From: Naegleria lovaniensis
Lineage: Eukaryota; Heterolobosea; Eutetramitea; Acrasida; Naegleriidae
DNA length: 64,000 bases
Assembly (NCBI RefSeq): GCF_003324165.1
Contig: NW_025407856.1
Location: 186,001-250,000, forward strand
Direction of reading: 5' to 3'
Shown here: positions 10,526 to 20,944 of the stretch, in pieces
How the letters are laid out: each line of letters starts with the position of its first letter
Position numbering within the stretch: the first letter of the stretch is position 1
Notes under the pieces: model-generated
Databases searched by the model: none
Told to the model about the DNA's origin: nothing
Seen by the model: the letters and a program-made list of their open reading frames with translations, nothing else
Translations under genes and position numbers: made by a program

Positions 10526-13111
10526 TTATACATCTTGAATTTCTTTTTTCAATCTTTCAATAAAAGGATCAAAACGTAAGAGAGGAGTATCCATCATCAT
10601 CATGTGCGTTTGACCATCCTCACTATTATTACTACCATTATTACTACCACTATGACTACCAACTATGACTACCACTACTATGACTACCACACTATGACTA
10701 CTACTACTACTATGACGATTCCAAACATTCATTCCTCCTCTCTGATTCAAAAAATAACTCAAATGTTGTGCTAAACATGTCATGAAATCTTCATAAAAAC
10801 ATTGACACATTCCCTTGTAATGTCTAATTTCTGAATATTCAAAATATGGTAATTGTTTCTTTTTGATATCAATAAATATCTTACAAATAGGTTCAATGAA
10901 TAGATTTGGAATGTCATGTTGAGTGAGAGTAAACAGTAAATCCATAGGACATGTGAATTTCAATTCATTCAATGCATTCAATACATCATTCAATAATTCA
11001 GCGAGTGGAGGATATTCTAATATTCTTGTTGTTGTTGATGGAGACATGTTTGAAGTGTTACCATTAGTAGTAGTAGTATTGGTAGAAGTAGTAGTACTAC
11101 TATTGGTATTCATCCAAGTAGTCTCTTCAGTGGATATTGGAAGTGATGAGTACAGTGATGGTGATGACGAGGATGAATATGACGAGGATGAGGATGAATA
11201 TGATGATGATTTCAAAGAGGAACCAAAACTTGGATTGGATAATAATGGTTTGATCAATGATTCTCTCCATTTATAATTTCCCATCACTCCAACACAATCT
11301 CTAAAATGATTCACAGCCATCTTTAAATAATATTTAAAATTAGAATGAATCTTTTTGGTAAATAAATGTGTGATCAGTGGTCTAAAATCAATTCCAATTT
11401 TACATAGAGTATTACCACAGAACATGCATTCATCAATTAATTTTCTATATTCTTCACCAGTATGGATCATTGAATGAGTAGTGGTTGGAGGTGTTGTAAT
11501 ATTTGATTGATTTGGAGGTGTTGTAATATTTGATTGATTTGGAGGTGTTGGAGTTGTTGGAGTTGTTGTAGTTATTGTCGTAGTACCAGTAGTAGTAGTA
11601 GTAGTAGTCATGATAGAGTGAGTAGTACTACTACTACTATTAAAATCATAATCTTCACATTGTAAAAATCTACTCAATGTATTTAAATAGGGTTGAATTA
11701 AATGAAGCATACAAGAAGAGAGAATTGGATCCATTCCAATTGAACTACTACTATTATTCATACTATTCATACCACTAATACTATTACTACTATTCATACC
11801 ACCACCACCACCACTACTCATACCATAACTCCAACTATTGAATGATGGATTTGAAAATACAGACTTGTATTGAGTAATTAAATCAAAACATCCACTTCGA
11901 AATAGACTTGTTAATTTCATCATGTATTCAAAAGTAATTTCATTCTTCAAAGTATTTCCATCATTTCTCAAAGAGTTTCCATCGTTTCTCAAAGAGTTTC
12001 CATCATTCTTCAATAATTCAAATTGTTGATTCAATGCATGAATTCTACATTGTAAAAATAACATTTTCAATTCATCTTCATGTTGTGTTACTTGCATTCT
12101 CTTCAATAAAGATATAATTTGAATAGAGTTTCTAATCGTACATGAATCTTGTTTCAATTTGTTAATTAATTGTTGAATCATGGATTTCATTAAATATTCA
12201 CATTCTTTCATGATATAATCATTGAATAAGGATATATTTGGATATTGATGAGAGAGAGTATGAGCTGAATCAAATAAATCTAATGATTCTGTATATAATT
12301 GATTTTGAATACATGTTCTTAATAGAGAGGGTAATTCTAAAATGGATTGAATCTTTTCATAGTGATCCAATGAGGATTGAATTTTATGTTTTTCATACTT
12401 GTATTCTTGTTGATTGAAGAGTTGTAAATGTTCTAATAATTGTTTGAATTGTTCTAATTGGTTGGATGTGGAGTATGTCGTTGGTGATGGAGTTTCAGGA
12501 GTAGTAGGAGTAGTATCGGTGAAGTGGAATGGAGTTTCAGGAGTAGGAGTAGTAATAATATCACTGGTGGTAGTAGGAGTAGTAGTACTAGGGGTAGTAG
12601 CAGATAGGCTACTGATCTTCTTCTTAGATGTAGTAGTAGTAGTCGAACTAGAACCAGTAATAGTACTCGAATGACTTGACAATAATAATTCATTGGCAAT
12701 GGATTTCAAATCATTAAAGGAAGGTGGAGCTGTGGAATGATGATGATGATTCGAGAATTCTTCAACTCTCTGATCATAGGCTTGTAACAATGATCGAGTG
12801 GAGGAATACTTCATCTCAATGTTGTGATTGTTATTATTATTATTGTTATTATTATTATTGTTATTATTATTATTGTTCGAAGATGAACATAATAATTTCA
12901 AGACATGATTCTGTAATTGTTCCGATTCATGTTTCACTCGTTTAAAAATCATTTCATTATTGAGAAATATTTGATAATTACGAGAAGAATATTCAATCAT
13001 TCTCTTCTTGATGGAATTTAAATGTTGAGGAATGTCATATTGTTGTTCTCGAATTAATTGTTCAATAGAGGTGGTAGTGGAAGTACTTGTTGAAGAGGGT
13101 ATGCTCGTCAT
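10526..13111 (-). CDS. COG8: Conserved oligomeric Golgi complex subunit 8 (Dor1-like)
   Basis: A single exon of 861 aa. COG8 is a subunit of the COG tether for retrograde vesicle traffic within the Golgi. Recognisable blocks in order are RSLLQAYDQRVEEF, LELPSLLRTCIQNQLY, YLMKSMIQQLINKL, IQIISLLKRM, CFDLITQYKSVFS and CGNTLCKIGIDFRPLI; these align with human and yeast COG8/Dor1. The human protein is about 610 aa; the excess here is low-complexity inserts: a poly-Asn run near residues 80-95, Ser/Thr tracts, three copies of a 21 bp unit (NDGNSLR) and two of a 27 bp unit (PPNQSNITT). Near the C terminus a VVVIVVVVIVG stretch looks like a GSHS repeat read out of frame. Head-to-head with TAF2. Confidence 0.87.
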   Translation of the reverse strand: MTSIPSSTSTSTTTSIEQLIREQQYDIPQHLNSIKKRMIEYSSRNYQIFLNNEMIFKRVKHESEQLQNHVLKLLCSSSNNNNNNNNNNNNNNNNNHNIEMKYSSTRSLLQAYDQRVEEFSNHHHHSTAPPSFNDLKSIANELLLSSHSSTITGSSSTTTTTSKKKISSLSATTPSTTTPTTTSDIITTPTPETPFHFTDTTPTTPETPSPTTYSTSNQLEQFKQLLEHLQLFNQQEYKYEKHKIQSSLDHYEKIQSILELPSLLRTCIQNQLYTESLDLFDSAHTLSHQYPNISLFNDYIMKECEYLMKSMIQQLINKLKQDSCTIRNSIQIISLLKRMQVTQHEDELKMLFLQCRIHALNQQFELLKNDGNSLRNDGNSLRNDGNTLKNEITFEYMMKLTSLFRSGCFDLITQYKSVFSNPSFNSWSYGMSSGGGGGMNSSNSISGMNSMNNSSSSIGMDPILSSCMLHLIQPYLNTLSRFLQCEDYDFNSSSSTTHSIMTTTTTTTGTTTITTTTPTTPTPPNQSNITTPPNQSNITTPPTTTHSMIHTGEEYRKLIDECMFCGNTLCKIGIDFRPLITHLFTKKIHSNFKYYLKMAVNHFRDCVGVMGNYKWRESLIKPLLSNPSFGSSLKSSSYSSSSSSYSSSSSPSLYSSLPISTEETTWMNTNSSTTTSTNTTTTNGNTSNMSPSTTTRILEYPPLAELLNDVLNALNELKFTCPMDLLFTLTQHDIPNLFIEPICKIFIDIKKKQLPYFEYSEIRHYKGMCQCFYEDFMTCLAQHLSYFLNQRGGMNVWNRHSSSSSHSVVVIVVVVIVGSHSGSNNGSNNSEDGQTHMMMMDTPLLRFDPFIERLKKEIQDV
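11487..11540. repeat. 27 bp tandem repeat inside COG8
   Basis: Two identical 27 bp units on the + strand (GGAGGTGTTGTAATATTTGA then TTGATTT) at 11487-11513 and 11514-11540 encode PPNQSNITT twice on the minus strand. They keep the frame, so they read as a recent in-frame duplication in a disordered insert. Confidence 0.85.
11938..12014. repeat. 21 bp minisatellite inside COG8
   Basis: About three units of 21 bp (TTTCCATCATTTCTCAAAGAG type, + strand) encode the heptapeptide NDGNSLR three times with slight decay in the copy nearest 11950. In frame with the COG8 coding sequence; a disordered insert between conserved helices. Confidence 0.8.
12818..12878. repeat. ATT/ATTG microsatellite coding poly-asparagine in COG8
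   Basis: A run of about 20 ATT/GTT triplets on the + strand encodes an Asn homopolymer (AAT/AAC) on the minus strand of COG8. Such poly-N tracts are common in AT-rich amoeba genomes. It does not interrupt the frame. Confidence 0.85.
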
Positions 13112-13348
13112 TCATGAAGATGTGGAGAAGTATACACCTTGGTGAGTGTGTGGATCACGATGATGATGATGTTGTTGTTGGCTGTGTGTCAATTCGAAAG
13201 TAATTTTTTAAATGATCAGATTTTGATGATTCTAAATTTTTTTTAAATCATCAAAAAAAAATTGTCATCACGTGTGCACAAGTCTCACTCTCGTTTTGTA
13301 GTTTCCTTTCGTAATAACTTTCAAGCCTTCGCATCGGAATATAACAAC

Positions 13349-16300
13349 ATGGAAGACGAAGTATTACCTCCATCTCCATCATCTGCTCCTTTTGATGAAG
13401 ATGTACCAATGACAACATCAAATGAACAAGTCTTCGGCATGACGAGTAGTAGTAGTAGTGGTTTTACTACTTTGAATAACCTCTATGCATCATCATCATT
13501 ACCTTCTTTGTTTAATTCCCAACAATTTTCAAATGTTCCATCATCTTCAGTGTTTGGTGATCATGTCTTGCCAGGATCCTCTTCATTATCCTCTTCTACG
13601 CTCATGAATCCTGCAACAACAAGTATGCAACAAGAACAACCCTCTTCTTTCAATGGTGTTACCTCTGGTTTGATTCCACCAACAACAACAACACCTTTTG
13701 TCAAACGAGAGATGACTACTGATTCTACAATGAATGATTCAAAAGCAAGCCAACCAGTACTCCAGAAAAGTGTGGAAATGAGCAAGCCAAATGATCATTC
13801 AAGTAGTAGTGGTAGTAGTAGTGGTAGTAGTACTCATGTGAATAATGTATCTGTCAAATTTAATTTACCCTCATTGGCAACAACACCCAATGAGAGTACT
13901 CATCCTACATCAACAGGTATAACGAGTCATGCAACGAGTGCTAATTCTGCTCAACCTTTTTCTCAACCTTCTTCGCTGGATGGATCTAAAAAGAAAAAAA
14001 AGAAAAAAGAAAAGAGTTCAACAGGTGAACCTCGCTTTCCATTCAAAGTCTTGTATCAAAAATTAGTACTCGATGTAGATTTATATCAACAAGCATTAGT
14101 AGGATATACGGATATTAGATTTACACCTCTTCATAACAATATTACACAAATATCATTACATTGTTTACAAGTGAATGTTACGGGTGTTCATGCCATTTCT
14201 GTGAACAAACAAAAACCATCTGTGAATAGTGTATCATTGGCAACAAGTGTTGGTACCAATCCATCACTCGCATCAACAGTTGGACAATCACACTCTCAAG
14301 AATTCTCTCAAGAATCATTCATTGATCAAGTTTCTGTTTCACAAATTGAAACTCATCCTACTAAAAATTTAGATCAAATACTCAGAGAATTTGCATTACA
14401 ATATGAACTTGAAAATGAAGGTACTCTTACTATTAAATTTAAAGTACCTTTATTGAAAAAGACAACAACCACTATTAGAGTCTATTTTGATTTAAAGAAT
14501 CCAACGAGTGGAGTGTATTTTGTAAAATCAACAAGTCATGTCACGACTCTAAGAGATGAATTGAATCATTCCATGATGATGGATGAAAGAGAGAATCAAG
14601 AATTTGATGAAAATGGAAAGACAAGTTCCAAATTATCATCCTTTTCGTATCCTCACATGTACACTCAAAGTCAACTCTCAGGTGCTCGTTCTTGGTTTCC
14701 ATGTGTAGATTTATTATCATCCTATCATCATTTTGATTTTGAAATTACTTCACATGCAGATTGTATGATCATTTGTTCAGGTGAATTGATTCGTCAGGTT
14801 GAGAATTATTCTGGAACATTGAAAACATCCTATTTCAAAACTCATTCTATTATTTCTCCATCAAGTGTTTGTGTAGCAGTTGGACCGTTTAACATTTCCT
14901 ATTCTACATTGACATTGAATAGTAATACAACAACTACTACTACTAGTAGTATCAATAGTAGTGATGGTATGATGACTGGTACGATGACTGGAATAGCAGG
15001 AGGACAACCACTCTATGGATCTTCTAACAACAATGGATCAAGACCTTCTTCCTATGAATTAACATTGAATGCATTCTATTTACCAAATTATTCATTAGAA
15101 TCGATACGACACACATTGGGATTTATCAAACGAGCATTTCTATTTTTAGAAGAGTATTTAGATTTCAAATTTAGAGATTTATTCAATTCTACAACCTTTA
15201 ATGTTGTATTTATTGAGAATGCATATACTGAACATTCATCCTTTGCATGCATGTGTTTGGTAGATGCAAATCGAATGATTTTAGAACCAAACATTATTGA
15301 TCAAGTTCAAGAAAATCGAATCAAATTTACAAAATTAGTAGCTGAACAATTCTTTGGTAATTTTATTCATCCAAAATCATTCTCAGATTATTGGCTCATT
15401 GATGGCATTGCAGGATATTTATCATGGCAATTCTATGAAAATGAATTTGGTCAAAATGCTAAACGATTTAAAATGATGCAATCAGGAAAGGAATTACTAG
15501 AAATGGAAAAACATACCATCTCCTTGTACAATGAAAGTGTGGGTGCCATTCCACAACATGCTCAACATGTTCATGATTACATCTCAAAGAAGGCTCCTCT
15601 TGTCATGTACATGATTGATCGACAAGTATCAACTTCTCATATGAGAGAATTATTGAACAAGATGTTAATTAGTGCTCATTTAGATCAACATTCCAAACGT
15701 TTCAGTGATCGTTTACTTTCAACCAATTCGTTTTTAAAGACTTGTGAAAAGAAATATGCTGTAGATTTGAAATCATTTGCATCTTATTGGATTTATGGTA
15801 CTGGTGTTCCACAATTTGCAATTTCATTCAAATATGATGATATGAGAAGTTGTGTCGATTTGAAAGTGAAACAAATATTACCATATCCGGAATGTCCACC
15901 TTTTAAAGGAAAAGTAACATTTAGAATTTTAGAAAGTGAAGGTGCACCGAATGATTTTCTCGTCGATTTAGATCGTGAAGAAAATCAATTTGAATTTCAT
16001 ATCAACTCTAAACCTGTCAAGAAACATCATCGAAAAATTACAGGAGGTACAGCATCTGAAGCAGTTCGTATCAAAATTCCACTCAAATGGATTCGATTTG
16101 ATCCTGAACAAGATTGGATCAAAGTATTATCATTTTCACAGACACAAGAAATGTGGATTCATCAATTGAATGATGTCAAGGATGTCGTGGCTCAATACGA
16201 AGCGATTAAGGCTCTCACGTTCTTTTCCGATACAGAACCAGTCATTGATATTTTGAGAAGTATTATACGAGATTCTTCGTATTTTTATCAAATTCGTGTG

Positions 16301-19003
16301 TGTGCGGTGCATGCACTCTCGAAAATACCTCAACCCATTGAGAAGAAGATGGCACTCGATGTTCTCATTGAATATTTTAAGAATCAATTTTATGCTACGA
16401 GTGGAGCGAGTGGAGCGAGTGGTGCGGGTACAAGTGGTGGTGCTGGTGTGGGTATGAGTGGTGGTGTTGGCGTTGGTGCTGGTGCTACGAGTGGTGGTAC
16501 AAGTGGTGGTGGAGATGTAAGTGGTGCTACGAGTGCCAATGGTCCGATGATGATGATGATGACGACTCTGGGAGATTTGACATTGACTCTGCCCAATCAT
16601 GCAAATACAGCCTCAACCACCACCTCAACAAATACCTCAACAACCACCACCATGGCCTCCTCAACAACTCCTCATGGTGGTCTTGGTAGCACAACAACTA
16701 CCAGTGGTGGTAGTACATTGAATCATCCTACCCATCCCAATCCCAACAACAACAACACTACACTCCCATCCTTTTTAAAACCAAATAATTTTAGAAATTT
16801 TGCAGAATATTTCATGAAAAAAGAAATTCCATTAGCTCTCACCAATTTCAAAGATGAGAAGGTGAATAATGAAACATTTCCTGAAGTCATTCTATTATTA
16901 TTAGATTTAATCAAGTACAATGATGATTCTGAAAATCCCTTCTCTGGATCATTCTATCTTGCTAGTTTAATTAAGGCTTTGAGTTTAGTGAATACCAGTA
17001 ATCAGAAATTTAAAGAAAAGATTGAAAAGATATTTTACAAATATTTAGTCATTGATTCTGATTTGATTCCAAGTTATCATTATATCAAGACTGTATCATC
17101 ATTGCAAGCACTCTCTGTGTTACAATCAAGTGGTAAATCAGATGTTCAATTGGATTTATTTTATAGATATCTCAATTTTAGAGAATCTGAACAAGTGAGA
17201 TTTGCAGCATGGGAATGTTTATTGAATATTCTAGATTCAGTGAGTATGGGCGTGAGTGTGATGAATATGAGTGATTGGAGTGGTGGTGGTGGTGGTGGTT
17301 CTACTACTATGAATCATTCTTCTATGAATGGTCATAGTTGCGAAGAGTTTTCTCTATCGACTTGTGCAAAGAGAGTGTGAGTGAATACTTGATGAGACAA
17401 CAGGTTCCAACGAACAACAACAACAACCATATGAACAAGAACATGAGCCATATGAACAAGAACAACAACAACACCACTACTCCTCCTCTTTCTACTGTGA
17501 CTGATCAACAACAACAACATCACAAACCATATCAACAACAATATCAACAACACTCTCTATTCAGTCATGTAAGACATCTCATCCTGAACAAGTATCTATC
17601 TGTATTGAATGATGAACATGAATTACCACATGTCAAGTATGAAATTTCTAAAATACTCTCCAATGCATTGTATAAGAGTTCAGCACAAATGTTAATGCAA
17701 TTCAATGAACATTCGAACCGTGGAAGAGTGAATTTGAATTTTCTAAACAAGTTATCACCTCTTGCATGGTTCTTGTTGGATGTTCGTTCATGTCATGCCA
17801 ACAATATTCCAATTGTTGAAAGTATTTGGGAATTATTAACAAGTTCCATCTTCACTCAATACGATCGAAGATTGAGATCAGCCATTGTAGAAGTGTATCG
17901 TGCACTGTGGGATCAAGTCACACCTTTGTGTTGTGAAGAGATGGATCATCCTATTAAGAATTTATTAGCCAAGACGACTCGTTTGACATCAACCATTTCA
18001 ATGTCAACAATTTCGACAATTTCAACGATACCAACAACAACAACATGTTCACTTGTTCATGAACAATTATTAGCTTCCTACATGATTGCACCCTCTTTAC
18101 AAGGAATTTCAGATTTACAAATTGTTCAACCACAACAATTGAAGAGTCATCAATATTTAAAGAGTGAATATCCTCCTGTGGTATTTGATACGAGTCATCT
18201 CTCCAAGATGATGATAGCACCACCCATCGTACCATCAACATCCATCGTACCATCAAAGAAGAGACCATCATCCACAAACACAACTACAGCAATGAGTGAA
18301 ATGACAAATGCTCTCCCGAGTGAAACCACTACTACCAGTACTACTACTGCAAGCACTGTATTACCACCTCTCATCATTCAGACCACTGAATCCAAGAAGG
18401 ACTCCAAGAAAAAGAAGGAATCGTCAAGTAAGGAATCCAAGAAAAAGAAGGAATCATCAAGCAAGGAATCAAGCAAAGAGTCCAAGAAGGAATCATCAAG
18501 TAAGGAATCCAAGAAGGAATCCAAAAAAGAATCCAAAAAAGAATCAAAGAAAGAATCTTCTTCAAGTAAAAAGAAGAGTGTAGACTCTGAAAAGAAGAGA
18601 AAACGAGAGGGTACTGCTACTACTACAAGTGTGATGCCAACAGAAACGAGTGCATCCAGTAAAAAGAAAAAGAAACCTGAACCTCTGGATGCTACCAAGA
18701 TTAAGATTAAATTGGGAGATAGTGTGACTACGACTCCATTGAGTGGTTATGATGCAAGTCAGGTATTTACAAGTAGTGGTGGTAGTACTAGTGTTAGTGG
18801 TGGTGCTACTACTAGTGCTACTAGTGGTGGTGCTAGTCATATGGACAAGATTCCTAAATTGAAGTCTGCTGCTGCTGCTACCACTCTACCAGCAACAAGC
18901 TCTTCTTCTACTGCCATGACTACCCCCATGTCCATGACACCACAACTCCTTCAACAACAACTCCTTCAACAACAACAACAACAACCAATATTCTACACTT
19001 TAA
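13349..19003 (+). CDS. TAF2: TFIID subunit 2 (TAF2), probably continuing downstream
   Basis: The first ATG in the long frame is at 13349 (MEDEVLPPSPSS). Order: disordered Ser/Thr start; an M1-aminopeptidase-like fold from about residue 250 (FKVLYQKLVLDVDL, SQLSGARSWFPCVDL, LIDGIAGYLSWQFYENEFG) in which the zinc signature HExxH is absent (KLVAEQFFG), as in TAF2; HEAT-like repeats; a Lys/Glu/Ser tract and KIKIKLG. TAF2 binds Initiator DNA in the TFIID complex. The frame changes near 17239-17338: either a 98 nt GT-AG intron (17240..17337) or one lost T at 17338-17339. A second change near 18999-19001 (one lost T in ACTTTAAACC) would lead straight into the cyclophilin-like domains that follow, giving one protein of about 2360 aa. 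Without that, the frame stops at 19107. Confidence 0.85.
18395..18600. repeat. Lys/Glu/Ser codon repeat in TAF2
   Basis: An imperfect 12-18 bp repeat built from AAG, GAA, TCC and TCA codons (GGAATCCAAGAAG type) encodes a long KKES/SSKES tract. It resembles the Lys-rich tail seen in animal TAF2. On the opposite strand the same purine-rich repeat leaves accidental open frames. Confidence 0.8.
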
Positions 19004-20534
19004 ACCTCATCCCGTTGAAAAACAACTCATGCAAACCAAATTCAAACAGCGTGAAGAGAAAATTAAGAAAAATTCAACACCATCTCGTATCATGCTTATT
19101 AACATGAATGAAACCGATACAAGAATTTATGTTGAATTAGATGATCATTCATTGACTGCCAATGCCATTTATAGATCTCTTCCAATGAAATCGTTTGAAG
19201 TTTCAAGTGGAGGAAAAGGAATTATTTATTTTGCCATTCCACAAGTAGAACAAATTACAGATTTAGAAGAAGAATCAAGATCAGAAGTGAAGAATGGTGA
19301 ATTAGCTTATTGGATTGATGGTCTTTCTATTGTCATTGGTTATTCAAAAACAAACTATTCTGTAGCTAATGAAATTAGACTCTATCAATGTTGTAACATT
19401 TTTGGTGAAATGATTTATCCACTTCCAACAAGAAATATTAATAGAAATGTTACAAAACAAACCATTTCATTAGTAAGATTACCTAGAGTCTCATTGGATA
19501 TTCCAGAATTATCACAAAGTATTGATATTGATTTGTATGATATGGAATTTCCAAATTTGACAAAATTTATGGCACATTTAATGCCAATTCGAGGAATATT
19601 CATGCCTCCATTTGGAAAGTTATTATATTTCAATTTACCACAACTCTATACACCTTCGGATGAAGATCGTGAACATGAGAGATTTTATAGAGATTATTTA
19701 TTACCAGGTGAAGTTGCCTATTGGGCTGAAGGAGGTGCATTATTATTGGGAACAGGACCAAGTGCTCTTCAACCTCCTACTACCATCACTTCAAGTAGTG
19801 GCAGTAGTGGCACGACTCATACCAATCAAGAACGTTTTTATTTATTGACCAAATGTTTTATCATTGGAAAAATGATCACACCCAATTATCGACAATTACC
19901 AACCATTGTTGAAAAGAGAATGAATTCTTTGTCTAGTACTACTGCTGCTTCGTCTAGTACTACTGCTGCTTCGTCTAGTACTTCCGCTAGTAGTACTGAT
20001 GATGCAACGAGTCTCTCCAATGATTTGTCTCTCATACTTCACAAACGTGATATTGTCATTCAAGTAACATTTAAAGATCCATCTCTACAACCTATTGAAA
20101 TGTTATTTGGATTGAGAAATACTGTAACAGCAGATGTGATTTATGAACACTGTTGTACATTGAATAAGGTATTGAAATTTAATCAATTTGACTTTTCAAC
20201 AAGTCCATGTGGAATGATTTCATTCTCTCTCGATGATTCCAATCAAGAAATTGCAAATTTACAACATGAAGTGAATGTTGCACTCAAAACAATACCAACA
20301 CCAGGTGATTTGGCATTCATGTGGGATTCTTGTAGTATTGTCATGCCATTCCATATGAATGGTTCGCAACAAGGTGAAATTGAATTACCAGATATGGCTA
20401 ATGTTTGGGCAAGATTTAGAAATGTCATTGTTTCTTCGAGTGGTGGTGTGAGTAGTATGACCTATGCAGCAGCCATGCAATACATTGCTTCGAAACCCAT
20501 TCAAGCCATTACCATGAGAAGATATCATGTGTAA
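19004..20534 (+). CDS. Three tandem TM1367-like cyclophilin-fold domains (probable C-terminal part of TAF2)
   Basis: Open frame upstream of its first ATG (19029) as HFKPHPVEKQLMQTKF, so translation probably enters from TAF2 rather than starting here. Three repeats share one plan: strand, SLP or MPIRG block, an IYF/LYF strand, then a G-E/D-x-A-x-W core and a final IGKM/FGEM strand. Repeat 1 (about 19110-19430) has NGELAYWIDGLSIVIGY; repeat 2 (19480-19900) has PGEVAYWAEGGALLLGTG; repeat 3 (20040-20430) has PGDLAFMWDSCSIVM, the most divergent. This matches the bacterial/archaeal cyclophilin-like family (Thermotoga TM1367; GDVGYWPPGKALCLFFG from memory). Catalytic activity is not established for that family. 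Between repeats 2 and 3 a 21 bp tandem repeat encodes STTAASS. Confidence 0.72.
19931..19988. repeat. 21 bp tandem repeat in cyclophilin-like region
   Basis: Two and a half units of TCTAGTACTACTGCTGCTTC plus G encode Ser/Thr/Ala linker between the second and third cyclophilin-like domains. The frame is preserved. Confidence 0.85.
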
Positions 20535-20944
20535 AATATGATGATTAAAATTCTTCGTGTAGTCGATGACTAAGTAATTTTTTCTTTTTACTTGGTTTTC
20601 TCTTTTTTTTATCACTTCCCAACCAATGAATTTACAACGGCTTACACGTTTTCCAAGCGGAAGTTGTCGTAGGTGTACACTCGAGTTGTGAGGATCTCGC
20701 CAATTTTATCTCGCAACAAAGCGCTGAACCAGTCCGTCATTCAGATGTAACGGCTGCAAATTCAAGCATCAAAAAAAAAGAATATTTACAGTGAGGTTCG
20801 TGTTCCCTCCCTCACACTACAATTGTTGTTGTAGCAAAATTTTCATAGAGCAGATCCTATTTCATGATCGATCGGTACCATACAAGCCTTTTCGACAACA
20901 ATATCTTGTATAAATATATCGAATATTACTCTTAATCGATAAAT
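20535..20944. other. Intergenic region upstream of HEAT-repeat gene
   Basis: A 410 bp gap between two + strand genes. A slightly GC-richer patch at 20635-20760 (AAGCGGAAGTTGTCG, AAGCGCTGAACC) has no coding potential and no RNA gene I could recognise. It presumably holds the 3' end of the upstream transcript and the promoter of the next gene. Confidence 0.5.

Noticed and set aside
16136-16600. Minus-strand frames of 154 and 68 codons opposite TAF2
   Set aside because: They are rich in Thr/Ser/Pro/Val because they mirror GGT and ACG repeats coding for Gly/Ser in TAF2; conserved motifs lie only on the + strand.
18308-18840. Open frames on both strands over the Lys/Glu/Ser repeat of TAF2
   Set aside because: Trinucleotide-type repeats stay open in all frames; composition (poly-Leu/Ser/Phe) is that of shadows.
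18763-19049. A 287 nt intron linking TAF2 to the cyclophilin-like region
   Set aside because: Possible by phase, but it would remove the coding-like HFKPHPVEKQL segment; one lost T explains the break more simply.
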